Under the pieces are notes generated by a model, which was given only the letters and a program-made list of their open reading frames with translations, had not been told where the DNA came from and did no database searches. DNA of 53,452 nucleotides, taken from contig JAIXMF010000053.1 of the NCBI GenBank assembly GCA_025201365.1, forward strand, positions 1 through 53,452. The letters are read 5' to 3'. The translations under genes were made by a program, and so were the position numbers. Of this stretch, positions 1 to 11,100 are shown piece by piece. This stretch comes from Syncephalis plumigaleata (Eukaryota; Zoopagomycota; Zoopagomycetes; Zoopagales; Piptocephalidaceae). Position 1 is the first letter of the stretch. The number at the start of each line of letters is the position of its first letter.

Positions 1-124
1 TACTTCCCCACTCACAGATCGCATTTCCTATTAAAGCACCGATCAGGGTGCTATTTCACGTATACATGAATAAAAAGAAATGAATAATTTATTAAATACG
101 TTATTATTATCATGCTGATGCTGA

Positions 125-1267
125 CTAGTAGACGCAGCTATCCATGGTACTTGCTTTCCCGCGAGTAGTCAAGCTATCTGGATCACTCTCCAAATAGTCG
201 ATGGCAGTCAATACTTGTATGTTGTCATTCTTTTCTGCTTGTGAGATATTCGATGATTGTTGACGCGCTACTTGAATACGTGAGTTGCGATACACACTGT
301 AGCACATAATCAGCTGTACGGCGGGATAGGCTACACCATATTGTATCAGCAATACGGCGATGTAAGCCCATTGTGTACGAGCAATCACATCGCTCAATAT
401 GCTAGTGGGCATGGTCACTCCCCAGATAACGACTTTAATCCCTAATAAAGCAAAGAATATATTCCTAAAACTTCTCGCTGCTTGTTTCTCGCTGCTAATG
501 TCGTGCGATTTGAATGTGCTGCGATTGGCGTAAATCCTTAGTATTCGATAGAAGCCGCAACAATAATAAATAGTGGCACACGAGATCATTGCATCAATCG
601 TGATGGCATAGATGTTATGACATGTAATGAGAATGCTCGCCATCTCTTCATAGTGATGTTGTTCGGCCCACCCGATCACTCCACTTAGAATGAGTACGGG
701 GACTAGACTGAGAAATACGAAATAAACATTAATACAATTGCTCACTCGAAGGGATGGCACGTAGATGGTGCATGGATGCAATTTACTTGCTATGGCACAT
801 CTTGCCGCTGCTATACTATCACTGTGATTTGCTTGGTTGACCGTATTCTGTCGAGATCTATAACCGAAGCTGGATCGATGCACGAACACAGAGGGTATAT
901 GACAGGTAATACCGGTGACCGCAAGTACGCCTATCACAGGTATGGTAGCTGTTGCGAGGTCATTCATAAGACGATAGAATATCGGGCTGCTGGGCGGGTC
1001 AGTTAATATGATAGTGTAGCGTACTGTGCGTATCAGTAAATTAGCCGTCAATCCTATCATGAATATATCCACGGGTTTTGGCACGTAATAGCCATCGACA
1101 TAACGAAACGGTGAAGTGGATAAACGATGACGATATCGATAATAAAGTACGGCAATGTACAACACACATACTACCACGGTTACGAGTAAACACGTTAAAT
1201 TGATGTAGAAATACGTTTGATAGGGTTCACAATTGAATTCGTTCAGCGCTGTTGTAGAGCACACCAT
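125..1267 (-). CDS. Seven-transmembrane protein of unknown family
   Basis: Single exon, 380 aa. The open frame extends upstream to a TTG at 1360, but the first ATG is at 1265-1267, which leaves a short outside-type N terminus with an NLT glycosylation site just before TM1. Seven hydrophobic stretches are visible: about residues 19-43, then segments containing FMIGLTANLL, IPVIGVLAVTG, FVFLSLVPVLIL, SILITCHNIYAI, IFFALLGIKVVIWG and IAVLLIQYGVAYP. The loop after TM3 is basic and the C-terminal tail of about 45 residues is polar. The topology fits a GPCR-like receptor, but I see no DRY, NPxxY or other family signature, so function is not assigned. An upstream exon cannot be excluded. Confidence 0.6.
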   Translation of the reverse strand: MVCSTTALNEFNCEPYQTYFYINLTCLLVTVVVCVLYIAVLYYRYRHRLSTSPFRYVDGYYVPKPVDIFMIGLTANLLIRTVRYTIILTDPPSSPIFYRLMNDLATATIPVIGVLAVTGITCHIPSVFVHRSSFGYRSRQNTVNQANHSDSIAAARCAIASKLHPCTIYVPSLRVSNCINVYFVFLSLVPVLILSGVIGWAEQHHYEEMASILITCHNIYAITIDAMISCATIYYCCGFYRILRIYANRSTFKSHDISSEKQAARSFRNIFFALLGIKVVIWGVTMPTSILSDVIARTQWAYIAVLLIQYGVAYPAVQLIMCYSVYRNSRIQVARQQSSNISQAEKNDNIQVLTAIDYLESDPDSLTTRGKASTMDSCVY

Positions 1268-1864
1268 ACTTCTTGGTGTTCGGTCCGTATTAGATGAAGC
1301 ACGAGAAATTGATAATATAAACGAGATGGTATCGGGATAGTTTGTATCATAAAGTGACAAGGATTCCTAGTTAAGAAAGATAGGCATTCGAGTGTTATTG
1401 TTGAGACAAATTAGATGAACAGGAATGAGCAAAAATAGCATGCAGTAATGTGAATTGCTGTGCTTAACTGGTTTTCCTAGTAGCACGAAGAAAAGGCCCA
1501 AGGAACGGAGATAGCTGTCATGCCGGTTATTACCACCATCAGGTGAACGGTTCTCTACCGACTTGTCACCGATACAGGTAAGCATGACTGCATTGTTTAT
1601 TAACTAAATTTGTGTAATTTCTTACAAATAAAAATAGTCATTATTAATTAATAAAAGTTAACAAACTTACTAATGAGAACATTAACAAAAGGTAAGAGGG
1701 AATTATAATGAATGGCATTAATAAAAGTCATTATTATTTGTAATATTTTTTGTTTAGTACAATGGTTTATTGTACGATACATACACACATGCGTTGTTGA
1801 CGCATTAATCACTTTAATATTGATTCCATTTTGATGTAATATATCAGTCAAAGATTTATTAAAG
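1268..1864. other. Intergenic, AT-rich, with a solo copy of a dispersed motif
   Basis: No supported gene. About 1610-1740 carries the AT-rich motif (AAAAGTTAACAAAC, ACTAATGAGAACATTAAC) that recurs as clustered copies at 26.1-26.4 kb and, inverted, at 27.3-27.56 kb. Confidence 0.5.
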
Positions 1865-2326
1865 TTAGCTGGAATATAATACGGTCCAGTAACGGGTAGA
1901 TGAAGCAGGATCGCTTACATTAATTCCAATATTAGTGGCTTTGCTTTCCATAAGTGAATTAATGGTACCCATTCTTTTTAAAGAGTCGACGAATGCACTT
2001 TCGCTCACTAAAGCCGGCATTTGGAATTTCATTATATTATTAAGGCTTGCACTGCATGCGTTACCGTCCGGAGTATACGGCTGGAAATCTACTGAAAGAT
2101 CCGTATTACCATATATTGTCTTTCCAAATTGCTGGTTATTACTTGCTGCAATGGAATTTAAGCATTGGGATACGACTAGTGGAGTAAGCCCGCGTTCACT
2201 CCTCATGCCATTGATAGCATCAATAACAGCTTGTTCTCCACTAATATTGTAATCCTCCTGTGGAACTGGCAGTGCCGAGACGAACGCGGCAAAGAGTGCA
2301 AGGACGATAAGGACGAGGAAACGCAT
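1865..2326 (-). CDS. Small secreted CAP/SCP-like protein (degenerate)
   Basis: Single exon, 153 aa. Residues 1-18 form a signal peptide (MRFLVLIV core ending FVSA) with likely cleavage before LPVPQED. The mature part has the helix-1 pattern of CAP/SCP/PR-1 domains (AINGMRSERGLTPLVVSQCLNSIA) and ends YWTVLYSS, which resembles the terminal CAP strand. The domain is short for the family, and the His and Glu of the usual CAP cavity are not obvious, so this is either a reduced CAP domain or a convergent fold. Two mature Cys residues could pair. It is expected to be extracellular. There are no introns, unlike the conserved genes here. The CAP call is inference from motif spacing. Confidence 0.6.
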   Translation of the reverse strand: MRFLVLIVLALFAAFVSALPVPQEDYNISGEQAVIDAINGMRSERGLTPLVVSQCLNSIAASNNQQFGKTIYGNTDLSVDFQPYTPDGNACSASLNNIMKFQMPALVSESAFVDSLKRMGTINSLMESKATNIGINVSDPASSTRYWTVLYSS

Positions 2327-2790
2327 CTTGATGGATGATGTTGACGGAGAAGTAGTACACTTGACTGATTGATATGTGGAATAGGACCGGCCTATTGACG
2401 AATAAACAGCGATAGTAGAGAATACAATGATCTGTTCAACAGATAGAATAAAAGACGAGTAGAATAAGAGACGAGTAGAATGAGTAAGGTTAACGATACT
2501 AGCGTGATTGTCGGTGGACTATTTGTACTAGCGAGAAAGCACATGGTGATATGTTCAGGTAAATGAACGTTATGGTTACACTGCATGCCATTCTACTGCA
2601 CTCCTGTTTGGTATGTCACATTGCAAGCTTCTGAAACATGCACACATACACACCTATGCTGTGCTGTGCTGTAAGGTAACATAGTATTTGCCATTCCATC
2701 ATGACACTGCACATGTAAAATGAGAGTATACGAGAACATACAAACGTGGATTTTAATAAAATATAACAACGTGCAAGTAGAAGGATGATG
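2327..2790. other. Intergenic region, no gene seen
   Basis: Short minus-strand frames exist but show no family signal. The segment lies upstream of the CAP-like gene and downstream of the two-TM gene. Confidence 0.4.
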
Positions 2791-4350
2791 TTAAAGATTT
2801 AGATTTGATATTATTTGTAGTGTGCTGCGTTTGTTGGCATCAGGTCCGCCTTGCACTTCAAATAAATCGGACGCCAAGTAGAATAGCTCGATACGCTGTC
2901 GGAATGCCTCGAGCTCGGCGAGCCGTGCATTCGTGAACATATTGTAATTTGATGCTCGACTGCTATTCACTGATATATCGACATCGGTCTGGTTACCATT
3001 ATTAATCGCTGACGGAGTAAGATATCGTGCCGTTGATGTAGGTTGAGCATGCAAGTTTATTGATGCCAGTCGCGTCTTCATCTCGTCCACTTCCTCTCTT
3101 AGCTGCTGGAATGCCTCCAAGAGTGAATTCGGCATCCCGGGTACCTGTCTCTGTCGTGGATGCGGGTCATCGGCGAATTGTATCGTTGTATGTGAACGAT
3201 TCGTTTGAATGGCTTCGCTATAAGTCGGTGGAATTGCTGGTGGCCTGGCACTTTCATGAACGGCTTCTTCGATTTGATGCTCGAGAGCTGAATCATGACC
3301 CGGTGGGTTATACTTGGGTGTGCCCCATGCTGATCCAATAACCGCCACAGAGCGTGGTACTTTACTCAGAATCCGCTTGCGTAAAAAGAGCTGTTGCATG
3401 ATACCCCATGGCTTTAATCGTTTTTGCCCGAATAGAAATGTGAACATATACAGCGCGACCGTCAGCGCACCTCCCACGGGACTAACAACATCATACCATC
3501 TGTAAAGTTTTATATCTTCTTGTTCAGGAATCAAGTATAAATCATGTACCATATCCTGCTTATTGTTCGGGCTTATATGCATACCGAGATGAAATTCATT
3601 GATATTATGTGAATCATACGTAATTTGATAGTCAATTGTTGTGTGCTCATCTTTTTTGAAATTACGCTGTTCTAGACGTATGTTCTTTTGTATTCCCCAT
3701 TGAGTCCGAACGACTTTGGCCCAGTTGAGTGAACTAACTGGAAGTGGATTTTTTCGCTTTCGCGCATTGAGCAAAGCATCCATTTCCTCCTGATTTAATA
3801 TGTATGTGGATATACCGGAATTATCCCGCATGCTTGAGGGAGGGAGAGGTTTTTTAGAAAATGTACAAAGAATAGACGAGAAATTACGGTTGTTTGTATC
3901 TATTACCTCACCATCCTGTTTACCTTTAGGTGTGAGGCGCCAATTATTTCCTGGTACTAATACCCAAGCTTCGGTCAAATAGTTTAGTGCTCTAGTAGAT
4001 TTCTCAAGATCTGCAGGGCCACCTTGAATAATATCAAGTCCCCAGGTTAGATTTTTCAAGTGACCTGTCAAATCCTGGATTCGTGGAGTACCATTAAGTA
4101 CGGCGTCGTCATTTTTTCCTTGCATAGTAATATTAGTAACGACTACTGCAAAGTCAGTGACGAATAACACTCCAGGAACGGCTACCGAGCTTTGTTTGTC
4201 AATAGTTTGGCGAGGCCTAGGAGAGTTGATATATCTGTCAAGCTGCACTCCAAAATATACTAGAAGGCCAGTAGCTATGAGAAATATAAATATATGCCGA
4301 ATTATAGTTAATCGTCTTGGTTCGACTGGTGAAGAATATATTTGATTCAT
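2791..4350 (-). CDS. Two-pass membrane protein with PPxY-containing cytosolic tail
   Basis: Single exon, 519 aa, starting at the first ATG of the frame. A short basic N terminus precedes TM1 (about residues 17-37). A luminal or extracellular region of about 240 residues follows with several N-glycosylation sequons (NIT, NLT, NFS). TM2 (SPVGGALTVALYMFTFLFG) is followed by a long tail. The tail has IPPTYSEAIQ, a PPxY motif that typically recruits WW-domain HECT ubiquitin ligases, then a likely coiled coil around LREEVDEMKTRL and a C-terminal amphipathic helix. I do not recognise the ectodomain. Both termini cytosolic is inferred from charge. A role as a surface protein regulated by Rsp5/NEDD4-type ubiquitination is plausible but unproven. 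Confidence 0.6.
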   Translation of the reverse strand: MNQIYSSPVEPRRLTIIRHIFIFLIATGLLVYFGVQLDRYINSPRPRQTIDKQSSVAVPGVLFVTDFAVVVTNITMQGKNDDAVLNGTPRIQDLTGHLKNLTWGLDIIQGGPADLEKSTRALNYLTEAWVLVPGNNWRLTPKGKQDGEVIDTNNRNFSSILCTFSKKPLPPSSMRDNSGISTYILNQEEMDALLNARKRKNPLPVSSLNWAKVVRTQWGIQKNIRLEQRNFKKDEHTTIDYQITYDSHNINEFHLGMHISPNNKQDMVHDLYLIPEQEDIKLYRWYDVVSPVGGALTVALYMFTFLFGQKRLKPWGIMQQLFLRKRILSKVPRSVAVIGSAWGTPKYNPPGHDSALEHQIEEAVHESARPPAIPPTYSEAIQTNRSHTTIQFADDPHPRQRQVPGMPNSLLEAFQQLREEVDEMKTRLASINLHAQPTSTARYLTPSAINNGNQTDVDISVNSSRASNYNMFTNARLAELEAFRQRIELFYLASDLFEVQGGPDANKRSTLQIISNLNL

Positions 4351-5612
4351 GCTGAATATGCTAAGAATGCTGAATGCTAAGAGTGCTGAATGCTGAATGC
4401 TGAATATACTATTGTTTGCAATAAAAATGAGACTAAAGAATGCAATAGAAGTTTTCGTCGACTGGACAAGTGTGTTATCTATAGTTGTCAGTTAACTTAG
4501 GCCCATTGTAGTGATGGTATGGTTACACGGCATATCAATGCCGAATATAGAAAGAGAACAAAGAAATTTCAGTGAATTTATTGTAAAGCTGCCTGTCTAT
4601 ACAAATGAGTTGCAGATGGGCGCAAAGGTATTATGCAAATTCGACGAGGAGCTGCCATGCCAGGATGTTATGCTGGTATAATGGTGATAATAATGCTGCT
4701 CAAATTACTCAATGGTATTGAGGTGCGTCTTAGCAAATGTAAATGGCTTGATCTGTCATATATATAGGCTGAATGACATGGATGAGCAAGCAAGCAAGTG
4801 GTGAAAGGAGTCGTAAGTAATAGGCGCTCCTTTCAATTATTATCATTCATACAGCCAGTAATGGAGGAGGAGGAGAGTATGCATTGTCAGCCTTGACAAA
4901 TAACACCATTATTAATGCTGCAGTTATTTCCTATAGCATGTTGAATAGTATCGCTTATAAATGAGAATGACTAAGATTTAATATCTGATGATCCATTACC
5001 GCAGTATTAGGTATATAGATCAAAATATATGTATGTATATAGTGGATTAACGTGTTGATGACGAGTAGTAAACAATGCATTATTGTTCAATTTATTAATT
5101 CATATAGTAATAACAATAACATCATCATCATGATGATGACATATCTTAGTATTGAATGACATCATTATTATTAGTATTATCGGAAACTATTCTATTTCCG
5201 GGGGGATAACGGATACTAGTACGCTCTAGTGGTCGTCGGAAGGTAAGCGCGTACTGGCCAATTGGTACGCGCTTAGGAAAAAGTGATCATGCCGAGCTTA
5301 GAAGGTAGTTGACGGAAATAACTGCCGATAATGCTCGGTAGACGTATGGACAAAAGGGGTGGGGTAATAGCACACACTCTCTCTCACTCATACACTCGTA
5401 TACAAAAATATCTCATGTCATTCCAAATAAATAGCACTGATAATGCTTGTCAGCCTGTTGTGTACTTTTATTTTGTATTAATTTACCCGTGAAAATTAAG
5501 TTATAAAACGAGCCAACTGCCACCATTCGCGCCTAATCCATCAAGTACTTATTTCGTATTCATTCTCTCGTTTAGTCTCCGTTTATCAATTGAATTATTT
5601 ACCATCAAATCG
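4351..5612. other. Intergenic region with hairpins
   Basis: No supported gene. It contains short tandem copies of GAATGCTGAATGCTGAA (about 4355-4410) immediately upstream of the two-TM gene and an ATCATCATCATGATGATGA palindrome near 5119-5140. A larger perfect inverted repeat at 5245-5274 is listed separately. Confidence 0.4.
5245..5274. promoter_or_regulatory. Perfect 10-bp inverted repeat enclosing CCAATTGG
   Basis: AAGCGCGTAC (5245-5254) and its exact reverse complement GTACGCGCTT (5265-5274) flank TGGCCAATTG, so CCAAT is present on both strands at the centre. It lies about 340 bp upstream of the ATG at 5613. A CCAAT-type operator or cruciform is possible; the function is inferred. Confidence 0.4.
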
Positions 5613-6725
5613 ATGCAAAATATATCGTTCTCAGATAGTTGGTTGCCTCGTCGTCGTGCATCTACGGCAACCATATCATCTTCCATTTCATCAACATCGA
5701 CTACCACCATCAACATGGAAGTCGCGTCCATCAGTAGTAGTAATAGTAGTAGTCCAACTATCAGCAAGCGGACATCTCAACTACGTCGTCCAGCCAGCTT
5801 CAGTTCATTGTCTATGAGCAGCCACGGTAATGGCACTACTAAAGGGAATCCAGCTGCACCCGCTCCCACTCTCGTGTCTACCATTGTCTCGCGTGAAACT
5901 AAATCAACGCGTAGACAACTACTCGGTGAATCACATCGATTAGGCACGCGATTGCGACAACTATTTCGTAAGTTTCCTGTCACCCTGGCCACCATTGATG
6001 CTCGCGGTGAAGAAGAGGATGACGCAACCAGTGTAGATTGCATTGATCATTCCGTACCCGACATTGATGATAGTTATACGTCAGCTGCATCAGCAAAGAC
6101 GATGACGAAGTTACCCAATAACAAAAATACACATTTACCACCACAAATACGCTGGGAAAAGCATGCTCATCGTCCAGCACGCCATTCATATTCACGTAAT
6201 AATAGCAGTAGTAGCAATGATAGTGGCCATTCCCGTTGGCATTTGACATGGCAACGCTCCCCACGTAATTCAACACAAGTGGGACAATTACCACGGGAGG
6301 ATACATCGCAAAAGAACACGACAGCAACTCGTAGATTGTATAACATTTCATATGCACGTCGATCAGAACCAACGGTAGCTGCTACGGATCTCTTCAACAA
6401 TGAGTCATTACTAGGCAACAGGACGCTGAAGATTACTACTACAGCAAATAATGATGATGATGATCATGATGACCTTCTAGCATTGCTACAATCATCTGTA
6501 AAGAATGCAAGGAATGCCTCATCCCGATCATCACCGATGCGCACGGATGTTCGTACTGTCTTTATGGATCCAGCAGCAACGTCATCATTGCCATCATTGC
6601 CATCATCATCACATAGCAATGATTACGATAATAGCATGCCCATGTCATCATACTGTATTCAAAATGAAGATAAAGAATGGCTAGTGCAAATGGAGCCATA
6701 TGACGATCTCATTCTTTCAAACTAA
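5613..6725 (+). CDS. Low-complexity Ser/Thr/Asn-rich protein
   Basis: Single exon, 370 aa. The start at 5613 is the first ATG of the frame. It is rich in Ser, Thr, Asn and Asp with homopolymer-like runs encoded by AGT/AAT and GAT repeats. RRRAS near residue 15 and several RxxS sequences are basophilic (PKA-like) phosphosite patterns. An acidic patch (DDDDHDD) lies in the last third and the terminus is MEPYDDLILSN. There are no membrane segments or recognisable domains, so it is probably intrinsically disordered. Coding status rests on the long frame and on a stop followed by AT-rich sequence. Confidence 0.5.
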   Translation: MQNISFSDSWLPRRRASTATISSSISSTSTTTINMEVASISSSNSSSPTISKRTSQLRRPASFSSLSMSSHGNGTTKGNPAAPAPTLVSTIVSRETKSTRRQLLGESHRLGTRLRQLFRKFPVTLATIDARGEEEDDATSVDCIDHSVPDIDDSYTSAASAKTMTKLPNNKNTHLPPQIRWEKHAHRPARHSYSRNNSSSSNDSGHSRWHLTWQRSPRNSTQVGQLPREDTSQKNTTATRRLYNISYARRSEPTVAATDLFNNESLLGNRTLKITTTANNDDDDHDDLLALLQSSVKNARNASSRSSPMRTDVRTVFMDPAATSSLPSLPSSSHSNDYDNSMPMSSYCIQNEDKEWLVQMEPYDDLILSN

Positions 6726-6969
6726 CATTTATTTAGCATAATCACACATATAATTATATATATGTATATATCTGTATTTTACTAACTGTATATCTATTCA
6801 AACTAAAGCATATCTCTTAATACTTAGCATTATTAGTAGTAGTACACTTGCATTGTACTAATAAACATGAAAATAAACAATTTTGACATTACTAACTCAC
6901 TAGTATAACACCAAGAACAATAAGACAATTTGAATGAACTTATATATTTTTATTAACATTTACTTGTAT

Positions 6970-7160
6970 ATATGAATGATGATGATCATACACTTTGCTC
7001 TAACTGACACTAGCTCCTTCAATATGGTTCTAATAAATATTTAATACATACTATCATGTTCCCCATTACAAAATACATTGAATGAATGTACTTGCAATGT
7101 TCTAGCTTTATTGCCCATACCATGAATAATCGACGAGTACCGTCGACATACTTCATTTTC
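6970..7160. repeat. Dispersed repeat, copy 1
   Basis: The stretch with GATGATGATCATACA, CATGTTCCCCATTACA and GAATGAATGTACTTGCA is recognisably related to 27735-27915 (GACGATGACCATACA, CATGTTCCTCATTTCA, GAATGAATGCACTTGTA), in the same order and spacing. It is diverged and has no open frame, so it is probably a relic of a non-coding mobile element. Confidence 0.55.
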
Positions 7161-7532
7161 ATTACCATACCAACTTATTCACTTTTCTCCTCTTTTATTA
7201 ATGCCATTCCTTATGATTTCCTCCTATCTTTTCCTTATCTTTTGTTAATATTCAATATTATACGGGCAAAATATCGCACAGCATTAACGCTTTCGTCCAC
7301 TTCAATATTTCGTCACAAGTGGCAATGGTTAGGTGATGCTTTAAATGTAAATCCACTCTCATTATCGACTGATGGATAAGATTTGTTAATTTTATTAGTC
7401 AATAAAAACATTATTTCCTCCTCCTCCTTTCTGTTATCATTTGTCGAGATTCGCTGTTGTGGCTTGTTGTTCTTTTTTGTTATATCATTTGGCTTCACTG
7501 TCCCTTGTTGTTCCTCTTCATCTACTATCGCA
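7161..7532. other. Region upstream of YOS1
   Basis: AT-rich with CT-rich stretches (TTCCTCCTCCTCC near 7410-7425) just before the YOS1 ATG. No gene is seen. Confidence 0.35.
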
Positions 7533-7913
7533 ATGGCATTATCTATCGGAAGTGTACTTTACGTGCTTCTTCTACTGATTAACTCGTTGGCCATTCTTAA
7601 CGAGGAACGCTTTCTCGCTCCCAGTAAGTGTCGTGTTCTTCTCTCTTATTTCCAATCTTATGGGTAATTAACCGCTATCATTATCAGTTGGATGGGCATC
7701 GATACCGCAGGAACAGATCTACGCGCATGGTATTGGTCAATCGGTCAGCGTCAAGGCAAAAATCATTAACCTCGTAGCGGCTGTTCGAACATTACTACGT
7801 AGTAAGTAGCGCTGGCAAACACGCTGTATCCTCTTGCTAATACACGTATAGTTCCATTGATTATCGTCAATGTTGTTGTTATCGTCTATGAACTTATCTT
7901 AGGATCGTGGTAG
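7533..7913 (+). CDS. YOS1: Yos1/IER3IP1, ER-Golgi trafficking protein
   Basis: Three exons: 7533-7623, 7688-7801 and 7852-7913, giving 88 aa, close to yeast Yos1 (85 aa). The N-terminal hydrophobic helix leads into LAILNEERFLA. The central IGWAS segment, VKAKIINLVAAVRTLLR, and the C-terminal VNVVVIVYELILG helix are the family hallmarks. Yos1 partners with Yip1/Yif1 in COPII vesicle transport from ER to Golgi. Both introns (64 and 50 nt) start GTAAGT, and the junction codons rebuild conserved Ile residues, which confirms the splice sites. The gene is tail-to-tail with RSE1, about 214 bp apart. Confidence 0.93.
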
Positions 7914-8127
7914 AATACGCGTATTGCAGTTAGCATTGTTATTAGCCTCTACGATAAGACGCGACAATCATTTCTTTTTTGACGCAACATCATCGTTTCT
8001 ATCTATACATTTATATAAATAGTACTCGTTTATGAATCATTAACATCCAGTACAATTGAATAACAAATAGATGAATGAATGAGTGAACATGTAAGGTAAT
8101 ATTTTATTCAGTGTAGACACATAAACA

Positions 8128-11100
8128 TTAGAACGCGACTAGAGTGCGTATATCTTCGAGTTTCTTGGTAATCTCATTGGGAGTACGATCCAACTCATCA
8201 GCAATAGCTTGTTTCTTAGCGGGCGGCAATGCATTGAAATACTCGCATAGATCACCATCAATGACATTCTAATCATCATCATCATAATAACAAAAAAGCA
8301 TATCCATCAGTCTATATCCGTATACTCATTCATAAATCGTTGCACTCACCTTAACTGGAATGTAGGCACTACGATATGCCAGATGATCACGTCCGCAAAG
8401 AGGTGGTGCTTCATTACGCATGTGCAACTCCATCGCCTGGAAGAATTCAACGTCATCGCGCGACACAAATGGAATGAGTATGCCAACTGCACCGCCCAGT
8501 GTAGTATAGAGTACGATATCACGTCCACCTGCCACGAGTGTGGCCTTCTCGATAGATGTGATCGTATCTCCCACATGGTAATTCGTCAAGTTCTTCAGTT
8601 TATGCGATGATCCGTGAAGGTAGCCTCGCTCATAAATCAATCGATTACCGGTGGGATCATCTTCCACTTGATCGCTTATCTCTTGCGGTAATCGATTAAC
8701 GAATAGATTGCCGAACTTGTCGCCGCCCACTACTGTATCGAAATCGATCATCGCGGTGGCAGTTGTGTATCGCGGGATAGTATCATCGGCGAATATAATA
8801 AGACGATTCTCCAATGGCAAATAAGTGACAAAATGTACCGATTCCTGTAGATCGCCCACAACAATACGATTGCCTTGCGTGTGTAGACTAACAATAGCTC
8901 GGGGGAATCCCTTTTTTGTTGTTCATATTCATGAGCAATTACTATTATCACCGAGCATCGTATACATCACACGCTTACCTTTACTTCTGATTTACGCAAT
9001 AGTTTACGCTTGCCCAAATCGTAAATACGCAAGGCATTACCCACTCCTACTAATAAACGATTATGGAATGGGATCATCACCTGTGGAATATCACTGATTT
9101 CTGTCTATAGATGATGAGTGAATGAATGGTCTCTAGTATTAGTATTAGTTTGACGATAACTCATAGAAATAAATACCTTGTGTACGAATTCAAGAGAAGT
9201 GCCATCTTCCGAGAATTTATACAAATGAATGTAGCCCTTACGACATTTACGAGGTGCAATGGTCACATCAGCACCGGTACCCACGGCCAAATAGGTGGTA
9301 TCAGGTTGACCATGGAATATAATGGTAGATACGCTATTATTCAGTTAGCATCGGTATAACTATCTACATCGAATGTGTGTAGAGATGCTTGCTTGCTTAA
9401 CTTACCTAAAGGCTGCTTCATTATCGGTTAGTTCGATGACTTGTAAGGTCTCGCCCTCAAATGGTGACAACAATCGAATGCACGATGCCCATTGACCGGA
9501 TGGTGCTCGTAAATGGTTGAACAATTCAGGTGGGAGATCCAACACTTCTTGATCGACAATATCCCCTTCCGCTGACTAGACATCATTGTAACATCAGTAC
9601 CAACATCCATTGTATAGAAATAAATGGTTGCTTACCTTTTCATTAATGATTCGCTCTCGTTCAGCTGGCGAGTAGACACCATGCTCTGTCTCGATGACTA
9701 CGAAATTACGTGAACCAGGATGAACGGTGAATCGTCGTGGTGTATAATTCAAGGGAATGGATGCTTGATTGAATACAGTGCCCAGTTTATCCAATGATAG
9801 AATACTGTACAAAGAATTAGTAATCAAGCATAGGTGATATTCTACTATTGCTGCCACTACTGCTTACCGTAGAGTGTTGTCTGCAATCGCGACAATACCA
9901 TCACCGCCCTGTGCACCCGACAAGAAACTGGAACCACACTCCAATGCCGTGTAGGAGATGGGAACAAGTTGTGCCCGTGACTGGAAGGTATAACTGAGCC
10001 ATGGCCTACTTGACAATGCAAGTATGGCCGATTGTCCTTGTACGATAACAGGGAATAATTTAACGGGACGTGAACCCAAGAATCTATTAATATTGTTATT
10101 GTTAATAAAAGTATTGTCATGGTTATTAGCATTCTTACCGAAGTCGTGGATCAGTCATTTCACCTGTATGACTATCAAGTACAGTGCGTAGTAAGACACC
10201 ATTACGTAGACCGATGGCGAGGAACAGCGAGGCATGACTACGATCCGACGATTGATCCACCATGGTAGTAATAATAAGCGATTCAGGTTGAGCATTCAAT
10301 GCCTAATCATTACTAATAAGTAATATATACAAATGACAAACATGCAAGCCATTAGTCATTACCTGAATAGCCAACTCTTCAAAGCATCGATCCGGTTCTA
10401 GACTGAATATACGTACGGTTTGATCATCACAAGCAATCGCCTAATTCATCGTCATCATCATAACAACAGTATATACATTGTTACTAGTTGTATCCTACTA
10501 AATAGTCATCACTTACCAGGAATTGGAAGCGTACTCGACCCTCTGGTACTTCACCGAGTGTCAATCCTAATACATTGGCACCGGTGTTTAATCGTTCTTG
10601 ATACTCGTTCAGTTGGCCATGCTCATCAAGTTCAAAGTAGACTAGTTCGCCCGTGTTGAGTGCTACAACTACTTGACGCTGATTAGCGGTACCCCTAACG
10701 ATTAGTCGACCAGATGGTGGTTTCCATTCATTGACACGTTTATCCGCTAGAATGTGTCGTACACCCTCGGGATGCACTTGAATCATCGTGTCCTCGCCCA
10801 TTTGACGAATAAATAGCGTGGGCGTACCAGGTAGCAACCCGCTATCCTGCACCTCCTCCACCGTTTCACCAATCGATAGCACGAGCGTGGCGTTAACGAA
10901 CGACACAATAATATACGCGTCTGCCCCGTCGTCTTGACGTAGTTTCGTCGTCCAAATTGCTGTAGGACGACCGGGTAACTCGGTAACGGCCACTTCCGAT
11001 ATTTCTAGACCATGTCGAAGAATACGTAATGATGAGCGTGCACCACGTCCACACAGCGAGTAAAGTTGCGGTGTCTCCTCATCCGTTAGATTGATCACTT

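Noticed and set aside
1268-1360. N-terminal extension of the 7TM protein
   Set aside because: The upstream start is TTG, not ATG; the first ATG at 1267 gives a sensible N terminus.
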